DNA of 64,000 nt from Ignavibacteria bacterium (GCA_016844745.1 JAERMQ010000002.1:62001-126000); one strand, 5' to 3'. Positions 36,622 through 46,099 are shown, numbered from the stretch's first letter. Notes: generated from the sequence alone by a model not told the origin. Made by a program: numbers and translations.

Positions 36622-37365
36622 TTGAATCTTGAAGGAAAGACTGCAATAGTTACCGGAGCAAGCCTTGGAATAGGCAATGCAATCCTTTTTAAATTAGCTG
36701 AGAGTGGTGCAAATGTCGCGTTCAATTACCGGAAACATAAAACTGAAGCCGACGAAACAGTAGGTAAAATAGAAGCTATGGGCAGGCAATGCCTTGCTGT
36801 ACAGGCTGATGTTTCCAACTTTACCGATGCCGATAATATGGTCAAAGAAGTAGTTGCCAAATTCGGTCGGGTTGATATTTTGGTAAATAATGCCGGAATT
36901 AACTGGGACGGCGTTATCTGGAAAATGACCGAAGAGCAATGGGACACAGTGATTGACATTAATCTGAAAGGATATTTCAATTATATTCGTGCTGTAGCGC
37001 CGCTTTTCCGCGAGCAACAGTACGGAAAAATTGTTAATGTATCTTCAATTAATGGTTTGCGCGGTAAGTTCGGGCAATCAAATTACTCTGCATCCAAAGC
37101 TGGTATCATAGGTTTGACCAAAGCAGTTGCAAAGGAATTAGGAAAATATTCCGTAAATGTTAATTCCGTAGCACCCGGCTTAATTGAGACCGATATGATG
37201 AAAGATGCACCGGAAAACGTTCGTACGGCAGCATTGCAGGAAATAACCATCAATCGCATCGGTCAACCTGAAGAAGTTGCCAACGTTGTTGTGTTCTTGT
37301 GCAGCGAGCTGGCACGCCACATAACAGGTGAAGTAATCAAGGTTGATGGCGGTCAATATATTTAA
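36622..37365 (+). CDS. Short-chain dehydrogenase, 3-oxoacyl reductase type
   Basis: This 247-residue classical SDR has the TGASLGIG NAD(P) loop (residues 11-18), NNAG, and the catalytic Ser and Tyr-x-x-x-Lys (VSSINGLRG and YSASK). It ends with GGQYI as in FabG/PhaB enzymes. The start is TTG, fixed by AAAGGAG about 7 nt upstream; the nearby ATG at 36617 is out of frame and stops at once. Next to a canonical thiolase it may act as a 3-hydroxypimeloyl-CoA or 3-hydroxybutyryl-CoA dehydrogenase/reductase (inferred). PHB synthesis is an alternative. Confidence 0.82.
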   Translation: MNLEGKTAIVTGASLGIGNAILFKLAESGANVAFNYRKHKTEADETVGKIEAMGRQCLAVQADVSNFTDADNMVKEVVAKFGRVDILVNNAGINWDGVIWKMTEEQWDTVIDINLKGYFNYIRAVAPLFREQQYGKIVNVSSINGLRGKFGQSNYSASKAGIIGLTKAVAKELGKYSVNVNSVAPGLIETDMMKDAPENVRTAALQEITINRIGQPEEVANVVVFLCSELARHITGEVIKVDGGQYI

Positions 37366-37392
37366 ATTAAAAAATAATCTGAAGAGAAAAAA

Positions 37393-38583
37393 ATGGAACT
37401 AAATGAAATAGTAGCAATATCGGCTTGCAGAACGCCGATGGGTAAGTTTGGTGGCTCGCTTAAAGGAATTGCTTCCTATGATTTGGGAGCGGTTTCAATT
37501 CGTGAAGCATTGAAGAGAGCCAATCTCGATGGTTCAGGAGTAGATGAAGTTATACTCGGAAGTTGCCGTCAAGCCGGCAATGGTCCAAATCCTGCAAGAA
37601 GCGCATCAGTTAAAGGAGGAGTCGATATGTCCGTTCCGGCAGTTACGCTGAATATGGCATGTCCTTCCGGAATGAAGGCTTTGTTATTTGCTTCCCAGGC
37701 AATAAGGCTTGGGCAGGCAAATGCCGTATTGGTGGGTGGTTTCGACAGTATGAGTACCATTCCTTATTTGCTTAAAAATGCACGCTGGGATGGATTTAAA
37801 ATGGGAAATAAGACTCTCGAAGACGGTTGGAGCGATAGTATTGACCCACTAATCGGGCAGGGGATGGGCGAAACAGCAGAAAATTTATACGATAAATACA
37901 AAATTCCTCGTCAGGACCAGGATGAATTTGCTGTTAGCAGTCACTTGAAAGCCGCTGCTGCCCAGAAGAACGGATGGTTTGATGATGAAATCGTTTCTGT
38001 AGAAATTCCGGGAGCCGGGAAAAATCCACCAATTATTTTCGCCCAGGATGAAACAATCCGTTATGAAGTTGACCGTGAAAAAATGGCAAAGATTCAACCG
38101 GCATTCCGCAAAGACGGGACAGTCACAGCCGGCAATTCATGCGGCTTGAGCGATGGTTCTACTGCTCTTGTAATTACACACAGAAAACATGCTGAAATGC
38201 TTGGAGCAAGACCACTTTTTTCATTTGTATCTTTTGGTCAAATAGCAGTCGAGCCTTCGATAATGGGCGAAGGACCTGCCTTTTCAATTCCTGCTGCTCT
38301 CAGAAATGCAAATATGACATTGCAGGATATGGATTTAATCGAAGTCAACGAAGCATTTGCCATACAGGTATTAGCCAATGAACATGTGCTGGGTTGGGAT
38401 AGAGACAAGCTGAATGTTCATGGCGGGGCAATTGCTTTGGGACATCCGACAGGAATTAGTGGTGCAAGGATAATCGTAACTTTATATCATGCTTTAAAGA
38501 GATGTGATAAAACATTTGGAATCGCCGGAATCTGCGGTGGTGGCGGAGTTTCGCTTGCCGTGGTTATAAAAAGAGAATTGTGA
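37393..38583 (+). CDS. Acetyl-CoA acetyltransferase (canonical thiolase)
   Basis: This 396-residue thiolase has all catalytic elements: Cys90 (NMACPSGMKA), NEAFA, the His of GGAIALGHPTG and the C-terminal Cys in GICGGGG. It lies 27 bp after the SDR gene and upstream of the reductase genes. In this setting it could cleave 3-oxopimeloyl-CoA or acetoacetyl-CoA; which cannot be told by eye. It is much closer to AtoB/PhaA-type enzymes than the atypical thiolase at 33187. Confidence 0.85.
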   Translation: MELNEIVAISACRTPMGKFGGSLKGIASYDLGAVSIREALKRANLDGSGVDEVILGSCRQAGNGPNPARSASVKGGVDMSVPAVTLNMACPSGMKALLFASQAIRLGQANAVLVGGFDSMSTIPYLLKNARWDGFKMGNKTLEDGWSDSIDPLIGQGMGETAENLYDKYKIPRQDQDEFAVSSHLKAAAAQKNGWFDDEIVSVEIPGAGKNPPIIFAQDETIRYEVDREKMAKIQPAFRKDGTVTAGNSCGLSDGSTALVITHRKHAEMLGARPLFSFVSFGQIAVEPSIMGEGPAFSIPAALRNANMTLQDMDLIEVNEAFAIQVLANEHVLGWDRDKLNVHGGAIALGHPTGISGARIIVTLYHALKRCDKTFGIAGICGGGGVSLAVVIKREL

Positions 38584-38665
38584 TTGTAATACGAAATAAT
38601 TAAGTATAAATTCGAAAAGAATGAATAAATAAAGTAACACTTTTTATAAATAAAACGGAGATTAC

Positions 38666-39790
38666 ATGATTACTCAATTCCGGGACTGGGAGCAGAACCG
38701 ACACACTTATGCCAAGGCATGGAAAGAAAAAACCGGAGGGAAAGTCATGGGGTATTTTTGTACTTATGTGCCTGAAGAAATTCTTTATGCAGCTAATATC
38801 CTGCCTGTTAGAATTCTCGGAAGCCACGAGCCCCACGACGTTACAGAAGCCCATATTTTCGGTATGTTTTGCCCTTTCTGCCGCGATTGCCTGGCACAAG
38901 GATTAAAAGGAAAATATAATTATTTGGACGGAGTCATGATATCCCAGTCCTGCCTGCATATTCGACAGGCATACACAAGCTGGATAAAGCATGTTCCGAT
39001 AGATTTTTCTTATTACCTGCCAATGCCAAACAACATTCAAAGTACTCATGCAGTTAAATATCTTGCAGGCGAATTGGCTCAGTTCAAAGTCGCTGTCGAG
39101 AAATGGATTGGCAAAGAGCTGACAGATGAAGATATTAAGCATGGTATCGAAATTATGAATGAAAACCGGGGATTGATGCAGCAGCTATACAGTTATAAAA
39201 AGAATGAAAACCCGCTAATATCGGGCGAAGAAACCATGGAAGTTGCAATCTCCGAACAGATGGTTGATAAACGTGAGCATACTCCCGTTTTGAAGGAATT
39301 AATAGATAAGATAGCCGGGGGAGCAGGTTCTAAGAATAATGGAACACGTCTTATGGTGCTTGGCAGCGAAGACGATGATATTGCCTTCATAAGAATGGTA
39401 GAATCAGTCGGCGCTACTGTAGTGACTGATGACCACTGCGTTGGTACACGTTATTTCTGGAATAATGTCGAGAATAACGATGATTATCTCGAAGCTATTG
39501 CTCGTCGATATTGCGAGCGTCCTGCTTGCCCGAGCAAGGACTGGATTGAGAGGAGTCGAATTCCTCATATTCTTTCACTTGCAAAGGATTTCGATGTGAA
39601 GGGAGCAATAGTCATTCAGCAAAAGTTCTGCGACCCGCATGAATTGGACATCCCTGCAATAATCAAAGCATTGAACGCAATCGATGTCAAAACTTTGTTT
39701 TTGGAATTCGATGTTACGGTTCCATTAGGCCAGTTCAAAATCCGCGTGGAAGCCTTTTTGGAAATGCTTCAAGAAGATGATTTATTTTAA
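38666..39790 (+). CDS. bzdN: Benzoyl-CoA reductase subunit, BzdN/BcrC-like
   Basis: This 374-residue protein belongs to the HgdB/BcrC family and is a core [4Fe-4S] subunit of ATP-dependent class I benzoyl-CoA reductase. Cys residues in FCPFCRDCL and QSCLHIRQ fit cluster and active-site ligation. It begins the run BzdN-O-P-Q. ACGGAG precedes the ATG by about 7 nt. It ends in an acidic EMLQEDDLF tail, echoed in the BzdV-like protein. Assignment to bzdN is by order and size. Confidence 0.87.
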   Translation: MITQFRDWEQNRHTYAKAWKEKTGGKVMGYFCTYVPEEILYAANILPVRILGSHEPHDVTEAHIFGMFCPFCRDCLAQGLKGKYNYLDGVMISQSCLHIRQAYTSWIKHVPIDFSYYLPMPNNIQSTHAVKYLAGELAQFKVAVEKWIGKELTDEDIKHGIEIMNENRGLMQQLYSYKKNENPLISGEETMEVAISEQMVDKREHTPVLKELIDKIAGGAGSKNNGTRLMVLGSEDDDIAFIRMVESVGATVVTDDHCVGTRYFWNNVENNDDYLEAIARRYCERPACPSKDWIERSRIPHILSLAKDFDVKGAIVIQQKFCDPHELDIPAIIKALNAIDVKTLFLEFDVTVPLGQFKIRVEAFLEMLQEDDLF

Positions 39791-39805
39791 TAATTAGGAA
39801 AAATA

Positions 39806-41116
39806 ATGGCTACTCAAAAATATAAAACCGAAACATTAAAATGCTGGAATAAAGCAAAAGAGATTCGAATGAATTTCTATAAAAAATACGTTGATGCTCA
39901 TGATAACGGCGGTCTGCGCTGGGCTGGCGGTGCATGGAGTTTTGGCGCAATACCTGCAGGACTTGGTAATGATATATTTCCAATTACCGGTGAACCTTAT
40001 GGAGCAAGCATTGCATTCAACAAGGAATTTTCACTTAGATGCCTCGAAGCAACTGAAAGAAAGGGCTATGCACGTGATTTATGTTCTTATATGCGCTCCT
40101 ATTGGGGTTCGATAATATTAGATGAATTTTTATTTGGCGGTAAATTTCCTAAACCGGATTTTATGTGGCAGGACCATATTTGCTGCAGCCATGCTAAATG
40201 GTACCAGGTGGCTAATGAGCTTGAAGGCGGCGGTATTCCAACATATAGTATTGATGTTGCGGTTGGACCATATCAGGATGTTACCGACAATAAAATTGAT
40301 TATATCGTCAATCAAATGCATGATGGTATCACATGGCTTGAGAAAATAACCGGCAGAAGATACAATGATGAATTGTTGATAGAGGCTGTGAATCAGGAAT
40401 GTCGCGCTACTTCACTCTGGGCTGAAATCTGCGCTTTGAACAAAGGAATACCGGCAGCATTGGATGAAAAGAGTATGTACTCCCTTTACGTGTTAGGCAC
40501 ACTTGAAAAGCACTCAAAGGTAGTTGCAGACTTCTATGCCGAACTTTTAGATGAAATGAAATATCGCGTTGAAAATCAAATAGCAGCTACACCGAACGAA
40601 AGATGCCGCTTAATGTCCGATACACAGCCGCCCTGGGGATTCTTAAATGTATTCAGATACCTCGAACAATTCGGCGCAGTATCCGTTGGCTCCCTCTATA
40701 CTTTCGGACTTATCGGAGTGTGGGAAGATAAACCGGACGGTTCATGGGGACCGCGCGAAACACCGCAGCAGAAGGGAATCGAAATCAAAACCCGTGACCA
40801 GGCATTGCGTATTCTTACCGATTGGAATCTTTCCAAACCTGAATGGCAGCACTTCTATTCGCCACACATCAAAAGTGATATGATGATTCGCATTGCAAAA
40901 GAATGGCATTTGGACGGCATAATGCTACATTATAACCGAGGCTGCGAGGGACTATCGCTTGGAATAGCGGAAAACAGGTTAGCTTTGATTGAAGCCGGTT
41001 ATCCGGTAATGACTTTCGAAGGTAATATGGGTGACGAGCGGGAATTTGACGAAGCAAAAACTATGTCCCGAATTGACTCCTTCATGGAAACTTTAGGTAT
41101 GAAAAATATTGTTTAA
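39806..41116 (+). CDS. bzdO: Benzoyl-CoA reductase subunit, BzdO/BcrB-like
   Basis: This 436-residue protein is the second large HgdB-family subunit of the class I reductase and, with BzdN, holds the site where the aromatic ring is reduced. The segment [13 protein letters not shown] is typical of BcrB/BzdO, as are [15 protein letters not shown] near the N-terminus and [11 protein letters not shown] towards the C-terminus, which carries another conserved Cys. Length matches BzdO rather than shorter HgdB proteins. It starts 15 bp after bzdN. Confidence 0.88.
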   Translation: MATQKYKTETLKCWNKAKEIRMNFYKKYVDAHDNGGLRWAGGAWSFGAIPAGLGNDIFPITGEPYGASIAFNKEFSLRCLEATERKGYARDLCSYMRSYWGSIILDEFLFGGKFPKPDFMWQDHICCSHAKWYQVANELEGGGIPTYSIDVAVGPYQDVTDNKIDYIVNQMHDGITWLEKITGRRYNDELLIEAVNQECRATSLWAEICALNKGIPAALDEKSMYSLYVLGTLEKHSKVVADFYAELLDEMKYRVENQIAATPNERCRLMSDTQPPWGFLNVFRYLEQFGAVSVGSLYTFGLIGVWEDKPDGSWGPRETPQQKGIEIKTRDQALRILTDWNLSKPEWQHFYSPHIKSDMMIRIAKEWHLDGIMLHYNRGCEGLSLGIAENRLALIEAGYPVMTFEGNMGDEREFDEAKTMSRIDSFMETLGMKNIV

Positions 41117-41132
41117 TTACTATGGAGAAAAA

Positions 41133-41894
41133 ATGTATAAAGTTGGTATAGATGTCGGTGCAAAAAATATAAAAATCGTTGTAATGAAAGATGGTGAGGT
41201 AATAGCGAAAGACCAGTGCCTTGCCGGATTTGAAACTAAAGAGAATACACTTTCTTTGTATCAGAAAATCCTGGAATCAGCTAATATTTCCGAAAGCGAT
41301 GTTTCTAAAATTACAGCCACGGGAAGCGGCAAGAAAGCTGCATACTTTGCTCAAAACAGCATAACAGAGGTAACTGCTGCAGCAAAAGGTGCAACTTCTC
41401 TTTATCCGAGCGCTCATTCAATAATTGATGTCGGAGCAGAAGAGGGCAAATCTATTCGCTGCGATGGGAACGGTAAAATTGTTGATTTTGCTTTGAATGA
41501 AAAATGCGCAGCCGGAGCAGGTGCATTTATCGAATCGATGGGACGTGCATTGGAATTACCTATCGAGCAATTCGGGGAATTATCAATGCAATCGGATAAA
41601 GAAATCCCGATGAATGCTCAATGTGCGGTATTTGCGGAATCGGAAGTTGTATCGCTGATGCATGCAAAAACAGAAAAGAAAGATATCGCCAAAGCAGTCA
41701 ATGATGCAGTTGCATCACGCATTACATCAATGACTCGTAAAGTCGGGTTTGAAAAAGATATTGTACTAATCGGTGGAATGGCTAAAAATACCGGATTTGT
41801 ACAAGCGCTCAAAAAAGGTTTGGAAACGGATATTATTTTAGCGAAAGACCCGGAATATATTTCTGCGATAGGTGCGGCAATTTATAATGATTAA
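41133..41894 (+). CDS. bzdP: Benzoyl-CoA reductase activase subunit, BzdP-like
   Basis: This ASKHA-family ATPase is one of two Fe-S activase subunits that hydrolyse ATP and pass low-potential electrons to BzdN/O. About 253 residues. Visible elements: the phosphate loop GIDVGAKNIK, cluster Cys125 in EKCAAGAG and Cys164 in NAQCAVFAESE, and the C-terminal VLIGGMAKNTG. It differs from close relatives: CAAGTG is CAAGAG, and the usual GGQD is GAEEGK. The frame opens at a TTG at 41109 inside bzdO, but the ATG at 41133 has GGAG 6 nt upstream. P versus Q is assigned by gene order. Confidence 0.82.
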   Translation: MYKVGIDVGAKNIKIVVMKDGEVIAKDQCLAGFETKENTLSLYQKILESANISESDVSKITATGSGKKAAYFAQNSITEVTAAAKGATSLYPSAHSIIDVGAEEGKSIRCDGNGKIVDFALNEKCAAGAGAFIESMGRALELPIEQFGELSMQSDKEIPMNAQCAVFAESEVVSLMHAKTEKKDIAKAVNDAVASRITSMTRKVGFEKDIVLIGGMAKNTGFVQALKKGLETDIILAKDPEYISAIGAAIYND

Positions 41895-41930
41895 TTTAAT
41901 TTTTAAAGTTTAACAAACAAGGAGAACTAA

Positions 41931-42794
41931 ATGGCAAAAGAGTTCTGGAGATGGAAAGAATATAATTGGAAGAGTGAAAATATTAATTGGAACAATGGCG
42001 CTATCATAACCGGCGGTGTTGATGTCGGCTCGGTTAGCTCACAGGCAGTCGTGCTTGTTGGTGGGGAATTATTTGCATACTCAAGTATGAGAACCGGCTC
42101 TGATAGCCCGATGAGCGCTGTAAATTCAATGAATTGGGCGCTTGAAGGCACAGGTATGACTCTTGAAAACATAAAATACGTTGTTGGCACCGGTTATGGT
42201 CGCGTTAATGTTCCGTTTGCAAACAAAACAATAACTGAAATAGCATGTCACGCTCGCGGAGCAAATTTGATGTACGGCAATAGCGTTCGAACAATACTCG
42301 ATATGGGAGGTCAGGACTGCAAAGCAATCCGTTGCGATGAAAAGGGAAAAGTGACGAACTTTTTAATGAACGATAAGTGTGCCGCAGGAACAGGAAGGGG
42401 TATGGAAGTATTTGCAGACCTACTCTCAGTGCCGATTGAAGATGTAGGGGAATTATCATTTTACGTAGAAGAAGAACCACCGCCGGTAAGCAGCACTTGC
42501 GTAGTATTTGCTAAAACCGAAGCTACGGGATTATTACGCGAGGGCTGGCACAAGAATAAAGTAATTGCAGCCTATTGCTCTGCAATGGCTCACCGCGTAG
42601 TGTCATTACTTGAAAGAATCGGTGTTGAAGATGATTTCGTTATTACCGGTGGAATTGCAAAAAATGTTGGAGTTGTCAGGCGAATTGCAAAAGAAATCGG
42701 AATAAAAACACTTGAAACGGAATATGATTCCCAAATAGCCGGAGCATTAGGCGCAGCCTTGTTTGCACGCTCTTTGGCAGAGAAGGGAAAATAG
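41931..42794 (+). CDS. bzdQ: Benzoyl-CoA reductase activase subunit, BzdQ-like
   Basis: This 287-residue ASKHA ATPase is the second activase subunit. It has an N-terminal FWRWKEYNW stretch, the phosphate loop GVDVGSVSSQ, the MGGQDCKAIR motif, cluster Cys150 (KCAAGTGRGMEV) and Cys190 (SSTCVVFAKTE), and TGGIAKNVGVV. Size favours the bzd type over bcr, where BcrA is far longer. It lies 36 bp after bzdP. BzdP and BzdQ probably share a bridging [4Fe-4S] cluster. Confidence 0.87.
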   Translation: MAKEFWRWKEYNWKSENINWNNGAIITGGVDVGSVSSQAVVLVGGELFAYSSMRTGSDSPMSAVNSMNWALEGTGMTLENIKYVVGTGYGRVNVPFANKTITEIACHARGANLMYGNSVRTILDMGGQDCKAIRCDEKGKVTNFLMNDKCAAGTGRGMEVFADLLSVPIEDVGELSFYVEEEPPPVSSTCVVFAKTEATGLLREGWHKNKVIAAYCSAMAHRVVSLLERIGVEDDFVITGGIAKNVGVVRRIAKEIGIKTLETEYDSQIAGALGAALFARSLAEKGK

Positions 42795-42819
42795 ATTTTA
42801 GAAAATAAATAATTGAAAT

Positions 42820-43107
42820 ATGATAGCAAATTTCGGATATAAAGACGGTTCAGGTGATTTTTATATCATAATCGATACCGATAAATGCAATGGCTGCGGT
42901 GATTGTGTGCCGGTCTGCCCTGCCGGGATTTTAGAAGTACGTGATAATGAATATGACCCAATGGCAGATGACTTAATGGCAGCGGTAAAGGAAGAATTCA
43001 GGAAGAAAATTAAATATTCCTGCTCTCCCTGCAAGCCCGATAATATTGATTATACTTTGCCATGTGTAAAGGCATGCCAGTTTGATGCAATCACACATTC
43101 CTGGTAA
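42820..43107 (+). CDS. bzdM: 2[4Fe-4S] ferredoxin, BzdM-like
   Basis: This 95-residue ferredoxin is the likely electron donor to benzoyl-CoA reductase. The first cluster motif is CNGCGDCVPVCP. The second is spaced C-x2-C-x10-C-x3-C (CSPC...CVKAC), the widened form of Chromatium-type ferredoxins, the class found with the Thauera enzyme. It lies 25 bp after bzdQ and 25 bp before the BzdV-like gene. Confidence 0.85.
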   Translation: MIANFGYKDGSGDFYIIIDTDKCNGCGDCVPVCPAGILEVRDNEYDPMADDLMAAVKEEFRKKIKYSCSPCKPDNIDYTLPCVKACQFDAITHSW

Positions 43108-43132
43108 TATTGTGTTAACTTCGTTTTAGGTT

Positions 43133-45688
43133 ATGGAAAAAATTAATCTAAAAATAAACAATATCGATATATCAGTCGAAAGCGGTACTACTATATTGAA
43201 TGCTGCCGCAGAAGCAGGTATTTATATTCCCGTAATGTGCAGCCATCCGGATGTCCTACCATTCCATTCTATTGAACTTTCCGATTTTATTTATCAGGGA
43301 AATAATAAAATCGAAAACGACCCTGATGCTAAAATTGAATCCGTTCGTGGGTGCGGTATTTGCCTCGTTTATAATGAAAACACTTCTGAATTTCTTCCGT
43401 CATGCAAAGCCCATGTTGAAAATGGAATGTCAATTCAAACCGAGACGGAATCAGTAAAGAAGAGGCGTCAGGAAAATATGTCGAAAATCCTGGCAACTCA
43501 TCCACATTCATGTTTATCATGCAGCCAGCATGAAGGCTGCATTCCAATGACCGACATCTGCCCTGGTAATGTCGTTTTCAATGAAAGATGCTGTTCTTTA
43601 TTGAATAATTGCGAGTTCCAACGGGTTGTTGATTATGTTGGAATAGCGCCGGAAACACAACGATACCAATATGCCGGTTTGCCAATAATTACCGATGACC
43701 CTCTATTTAAGCGTGATTACAATTTATGTATATCTTGCGGACGATGCGTTCGAGTATGCCAGCAGGTCAAGGGAGTTTATGCATTGGGAGCTGTCATACA
43801 TGATGGCAAGCTGACAATCGGCACAGTTAACGGACCAATGTTAGATGATGCTGAATGCAAGTTCTGCGGCTCTTGCGTTGAAGTATGCCCAACCGGCGCT
43901 TTAATGGATAAGAATGGACCACGTCTGAAAAGTAAAGCGAATTTTGTTCCCTGTAAATCGGGCTGCCCCGGAGAGGTTGATATCCCGCAATACCTGCGAC
44001 TTGTTGCGATGGGAAAAACCCAGGAAGCTGCAGAAGTGATAGCTTCTAAACTTCCCCTTCCATCTGTTTTAGGTAAAGTATGTTTTCATCCATGCGAAAC
44101 AGATTGCAAGCATCGCGAGGTTTCGGAAATCCTGCATAAGACCAATGAAGCACTTAGTATCAGGCTCGTTAAAGATTATGCTATGTCAAACAGCAATCTT
44201 CCCGAAAGAAGGAAGTCAGCGCCAACATCCAAGCATGTTTCAATTATTGGTGCCGGTCCTGCCGGGCTTTCCGCAGCATTTTTCCTTAGTTCAAAGGGGC
44301 ATAAAATAACGGTATATGAGAAGGAGCCTGAGATAGGAGGAATGCTACGTTATGGTATTCCGCGATACAGGCTGCCGCTCGACGTATTGGAAAAAGATTT
44401 GAATTGGATTGCTGATGCAGAAATTGATTTCAAAACAAATGTTACATTCGGCAAAGATATTTCATTACAAACTCTCAAAGAAAGTTCAGATGCTATCTTC
44501 ATTGCAGTGGGATTATCAGAAAGCCGACGCCTTCCCACTCCTGGAGCCAATGACGAAAACATTCATGATGGTATTGGTTTCCTCAATAAAGTAGCGAAAG
44601 ATGGAATTGTTCATAACGCTTTTTCCGGGAAATCAGTAGTAATAGTCGGTGGCGGGAACGTAGCTACCGATGCTGCACGTTGTTCGGTAAGATTAGGCGC
44701 CGGATTAGTAACAATTGTTTGCCTCGAACAATATGATGAAATGCCGGCATATAAAGATGAAATTCGTGAATCGGAAGAAGAAGGAATTATCTTCAAGAAT
44801 GGCTGGGGAATTGAAGAGATTCAAGAAGGTGAAATTAGTAAAAAGAAAATCCGATTAATAAAATGTTCGAGTGTCTTCAATTCAAACGGGGCTTTTGCTC
44901 CGCAATTTGATGAATCCGAAAAAGAAGAAATTAATTGCAATATAGTTATTTCATGTATTGGTCAAAAAGCTGAATCAGCTATGGAAACCGGCAGCGACAT
45001 TGAAAGATTCTTCTCAAAAGGTCTAATTAAAATTAACAGGGATACCTGCGAAACAGAAATAAGAGGTATCTATGCAGGAGGTGATATCGCTTCCGGTCCG
45101 GCTTCAGTAATAGATGCAGTCGGAGCAGGTCGAAAGGCTGCCCGTTCGATTGATAGATTTCTTGGAGGCGACGGCAACATTGATTTCGATGATGAGTTAA
45201 GCGATGATTTTAATATGAAGTTAGGCAGGCAGGAAAGTTTCTGCATGTTAAAGCGAATCGAGCCGGATTTATTGGATGCCGGTTTGAGGAAAAATAATTT
45301 TGACGGAGTAGAGATTACTTATTCCCAAGAAACTGCCATTGCGGAATCTATGCGATGTTTGCAATGCGATTTACGATTGAAGTTGAGGCATAATCCGTCT
45401 CCTCCCGAAAAGTATTTCAAATTTACTCCTGAAATTATTTCTAAATTGCCGGAAATTGAAGGAGTAATTCAATTATTAGATGAAAATAAGGAAATATTTG
45501 CTATCAAAGGATGTGATAATTTACGCCGGACAGCCTTAGAGATGTTCAATGAAGGAAAAGCGGCTGCTTACTTATTATACGATGAAGATGCAATGTTTAC
45601 AAAACGCGAAAGTGAGCTATTGCAGCAATACTTGCAAAAGCATGGAAAGATGCCCGATAGCGGCGATGATTTGGATGATTTATTTTAA
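43133..45688 (+). CDS. bzdV: NAD(P)H:ferredoxin oxidoreductase-like, BzdV-like
   Basis: This 851-residue multidomain protein probably links pyridine nucleotide and ferredoxin pools. In order: a [2Fe-2S] ferredoxin-like domain (about 1-90), a NuoG/FdhA-type Cys-His region (HPHSCLSCSQHEGC), two [4Fe-4S] motifs (CISCGRCVRVC and CKFCGSCVEVCP), a GltD-like domain with FAD (GAGPAGLSAA) and NAD(P) (VGGGNVATDA) sites, and a C-terminal domain of about 110 residues. The family was named bzdV in Azoarcus bzd clusters, where its role is still presumed. The C-terminal tail DDLDDLF resembles that of BzdN. Confidence 0.82.
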   Translation: MEKINLKINNIDISVESGTTILNAAAEAGIYIPVMCSHPDVLPFHSIELSDFIYQGNNKIENDPDAKIESVRGCGICLVYNENTSEFLPSCKAHVENGMSIQTETESVKKRRQENMSKILATHPHSCLSCSQHEGCIPMTDICPGNVVFNERCCSLLNNCEFQRVVDYVGIAPETQRYQYAGLPIITDDPLFKRDYNLCISCGRCVRVCQQVKGVYALGAVIHDGKLTIGTVNGPMLDDAECKFCGSCVEVCPTGALMDKNGPRLKSKANFVPCKSGCPGEVDIPQYLRLVAMGKTQEAAEVIASKLPLPSVLGKVCFHPCETDCKHREVSEILHKTNEALSIRLVKDYAMSNSNLPERRKSAPTSKHVSIIGAGPAGLSAAFFLSSKGHKITVYEKEPEIGGMLRYGIPRYRLPLDVLEKDLNWIADAEIDFKTNVTFGKDISLQTLKESSDAIFIAVGLSESRRLPTPGANDENIHDGIGFLNKVAKDGIVHNAFSGKSVVIVGGGNVATDAARCSVRLGAGLVTIVCLEQYDEMPAYKDEIRESEEEGIIFKNGWGIEEIQEGEISKKKIRLIKCSSVFNSNGAFAPQFDESEKEEINCNIVISCIGQKAESAMETGSDIERFFSKGLIKINRDTCETEIRGIYAGGDIASGPASVIDAVGAGRKAARSIDRFLGGDGNIDFDDELSDDFNMKLGRQESFCMLKRIEPDLLDAGLRKNNFDGVEITYSQETAIAESMRCLQCDLRLKLRHNPSPPEKYFKFTPEIISKLPEIEGVIQLLDENKEIFAIKGCDNLRRTALEMFNEGKAAAYLLYDEDAMFTKRESELLQQYLQKHGKMPDSGDDLDDLF

Positions 45689-45728
45689 AAATATAATTTA
45701 GGTTTTGGAAAATTATGATAAACTTAAT

Positions 45729-45804
45729 AGAATGTCATTCTGAGCGAAGCGAAGAATCTTCTTAAATTCGAGAAGATTCTTCGCTTCGTTCAGAATGACA
45801 TTCT
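45729..45804. repeat. 34-bp inverted repeat, GAATGTCATTCTGA family
   Basis: Arms 45729-45762 and 45771-45804 are complementary over 34 bp with one mismatch (a possible G-U pair) around an 8-nt loop. The ends match the 22467-22546 element. It lies in the gap between the BzdV-like gene and the 70-aa gene and would form a strong hairpin in their transcript, so it could reduce or separate expression of the downstream genes. Confidence 0.9.
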
Positions 45805-45863
45805 TCTCGACTTTTAAGATTACCTATAATAATTAGGAAATTATTGAGGAACTAAAAAATAAT

Positions 45864-46076
45864 ATGAATGAAGAAATAAATAAAAATGTTTGGGAAAAAA
45901 GGACTGTTGCCGAAGAACCAAGATTGAGCGAACTTGTGGAACTCTACCGGGAACTTGGTTTCGAAGTCAGGTTGGATGATTATAAGTTAGACCCTGACTG
46001 TCCCGATGAATGTACTTCTTGCATGATGCAGACGCCGGAAAAATACAAAGTAATATATACGCGACATATTAATTAG
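45864..46076 (+). CDS. Small Cys-rich protein in the benzoyl-CoA operon
   Basis: This 70-residue protein has an amphipathic helix (RLSELVELYRELGFEVR), then a DPDCPDECTSCM motif (C-x3-C-x2-C) and a YKVIYTR strand. The three close Cys residues suggest metal or cluster binding or a redox role. It lies after a hairpin, between the BzdV-like and acyl-CoA synthetase genes on the same strand. The family was not recognised; small uncharacterised genes occur in other bzd and bam clusters, but no homology is claimed. Confidence 0.65.
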   Translation: MNEEINKNVWEKRTVAEEPRLSELVELYRELGFEVRLDDYKLDPDCPDECTSCMMQTPEKYKVIYTRHIN

Positions 46077-46099
46077 AAATAAGTTAAGAGTTAGTAAAC

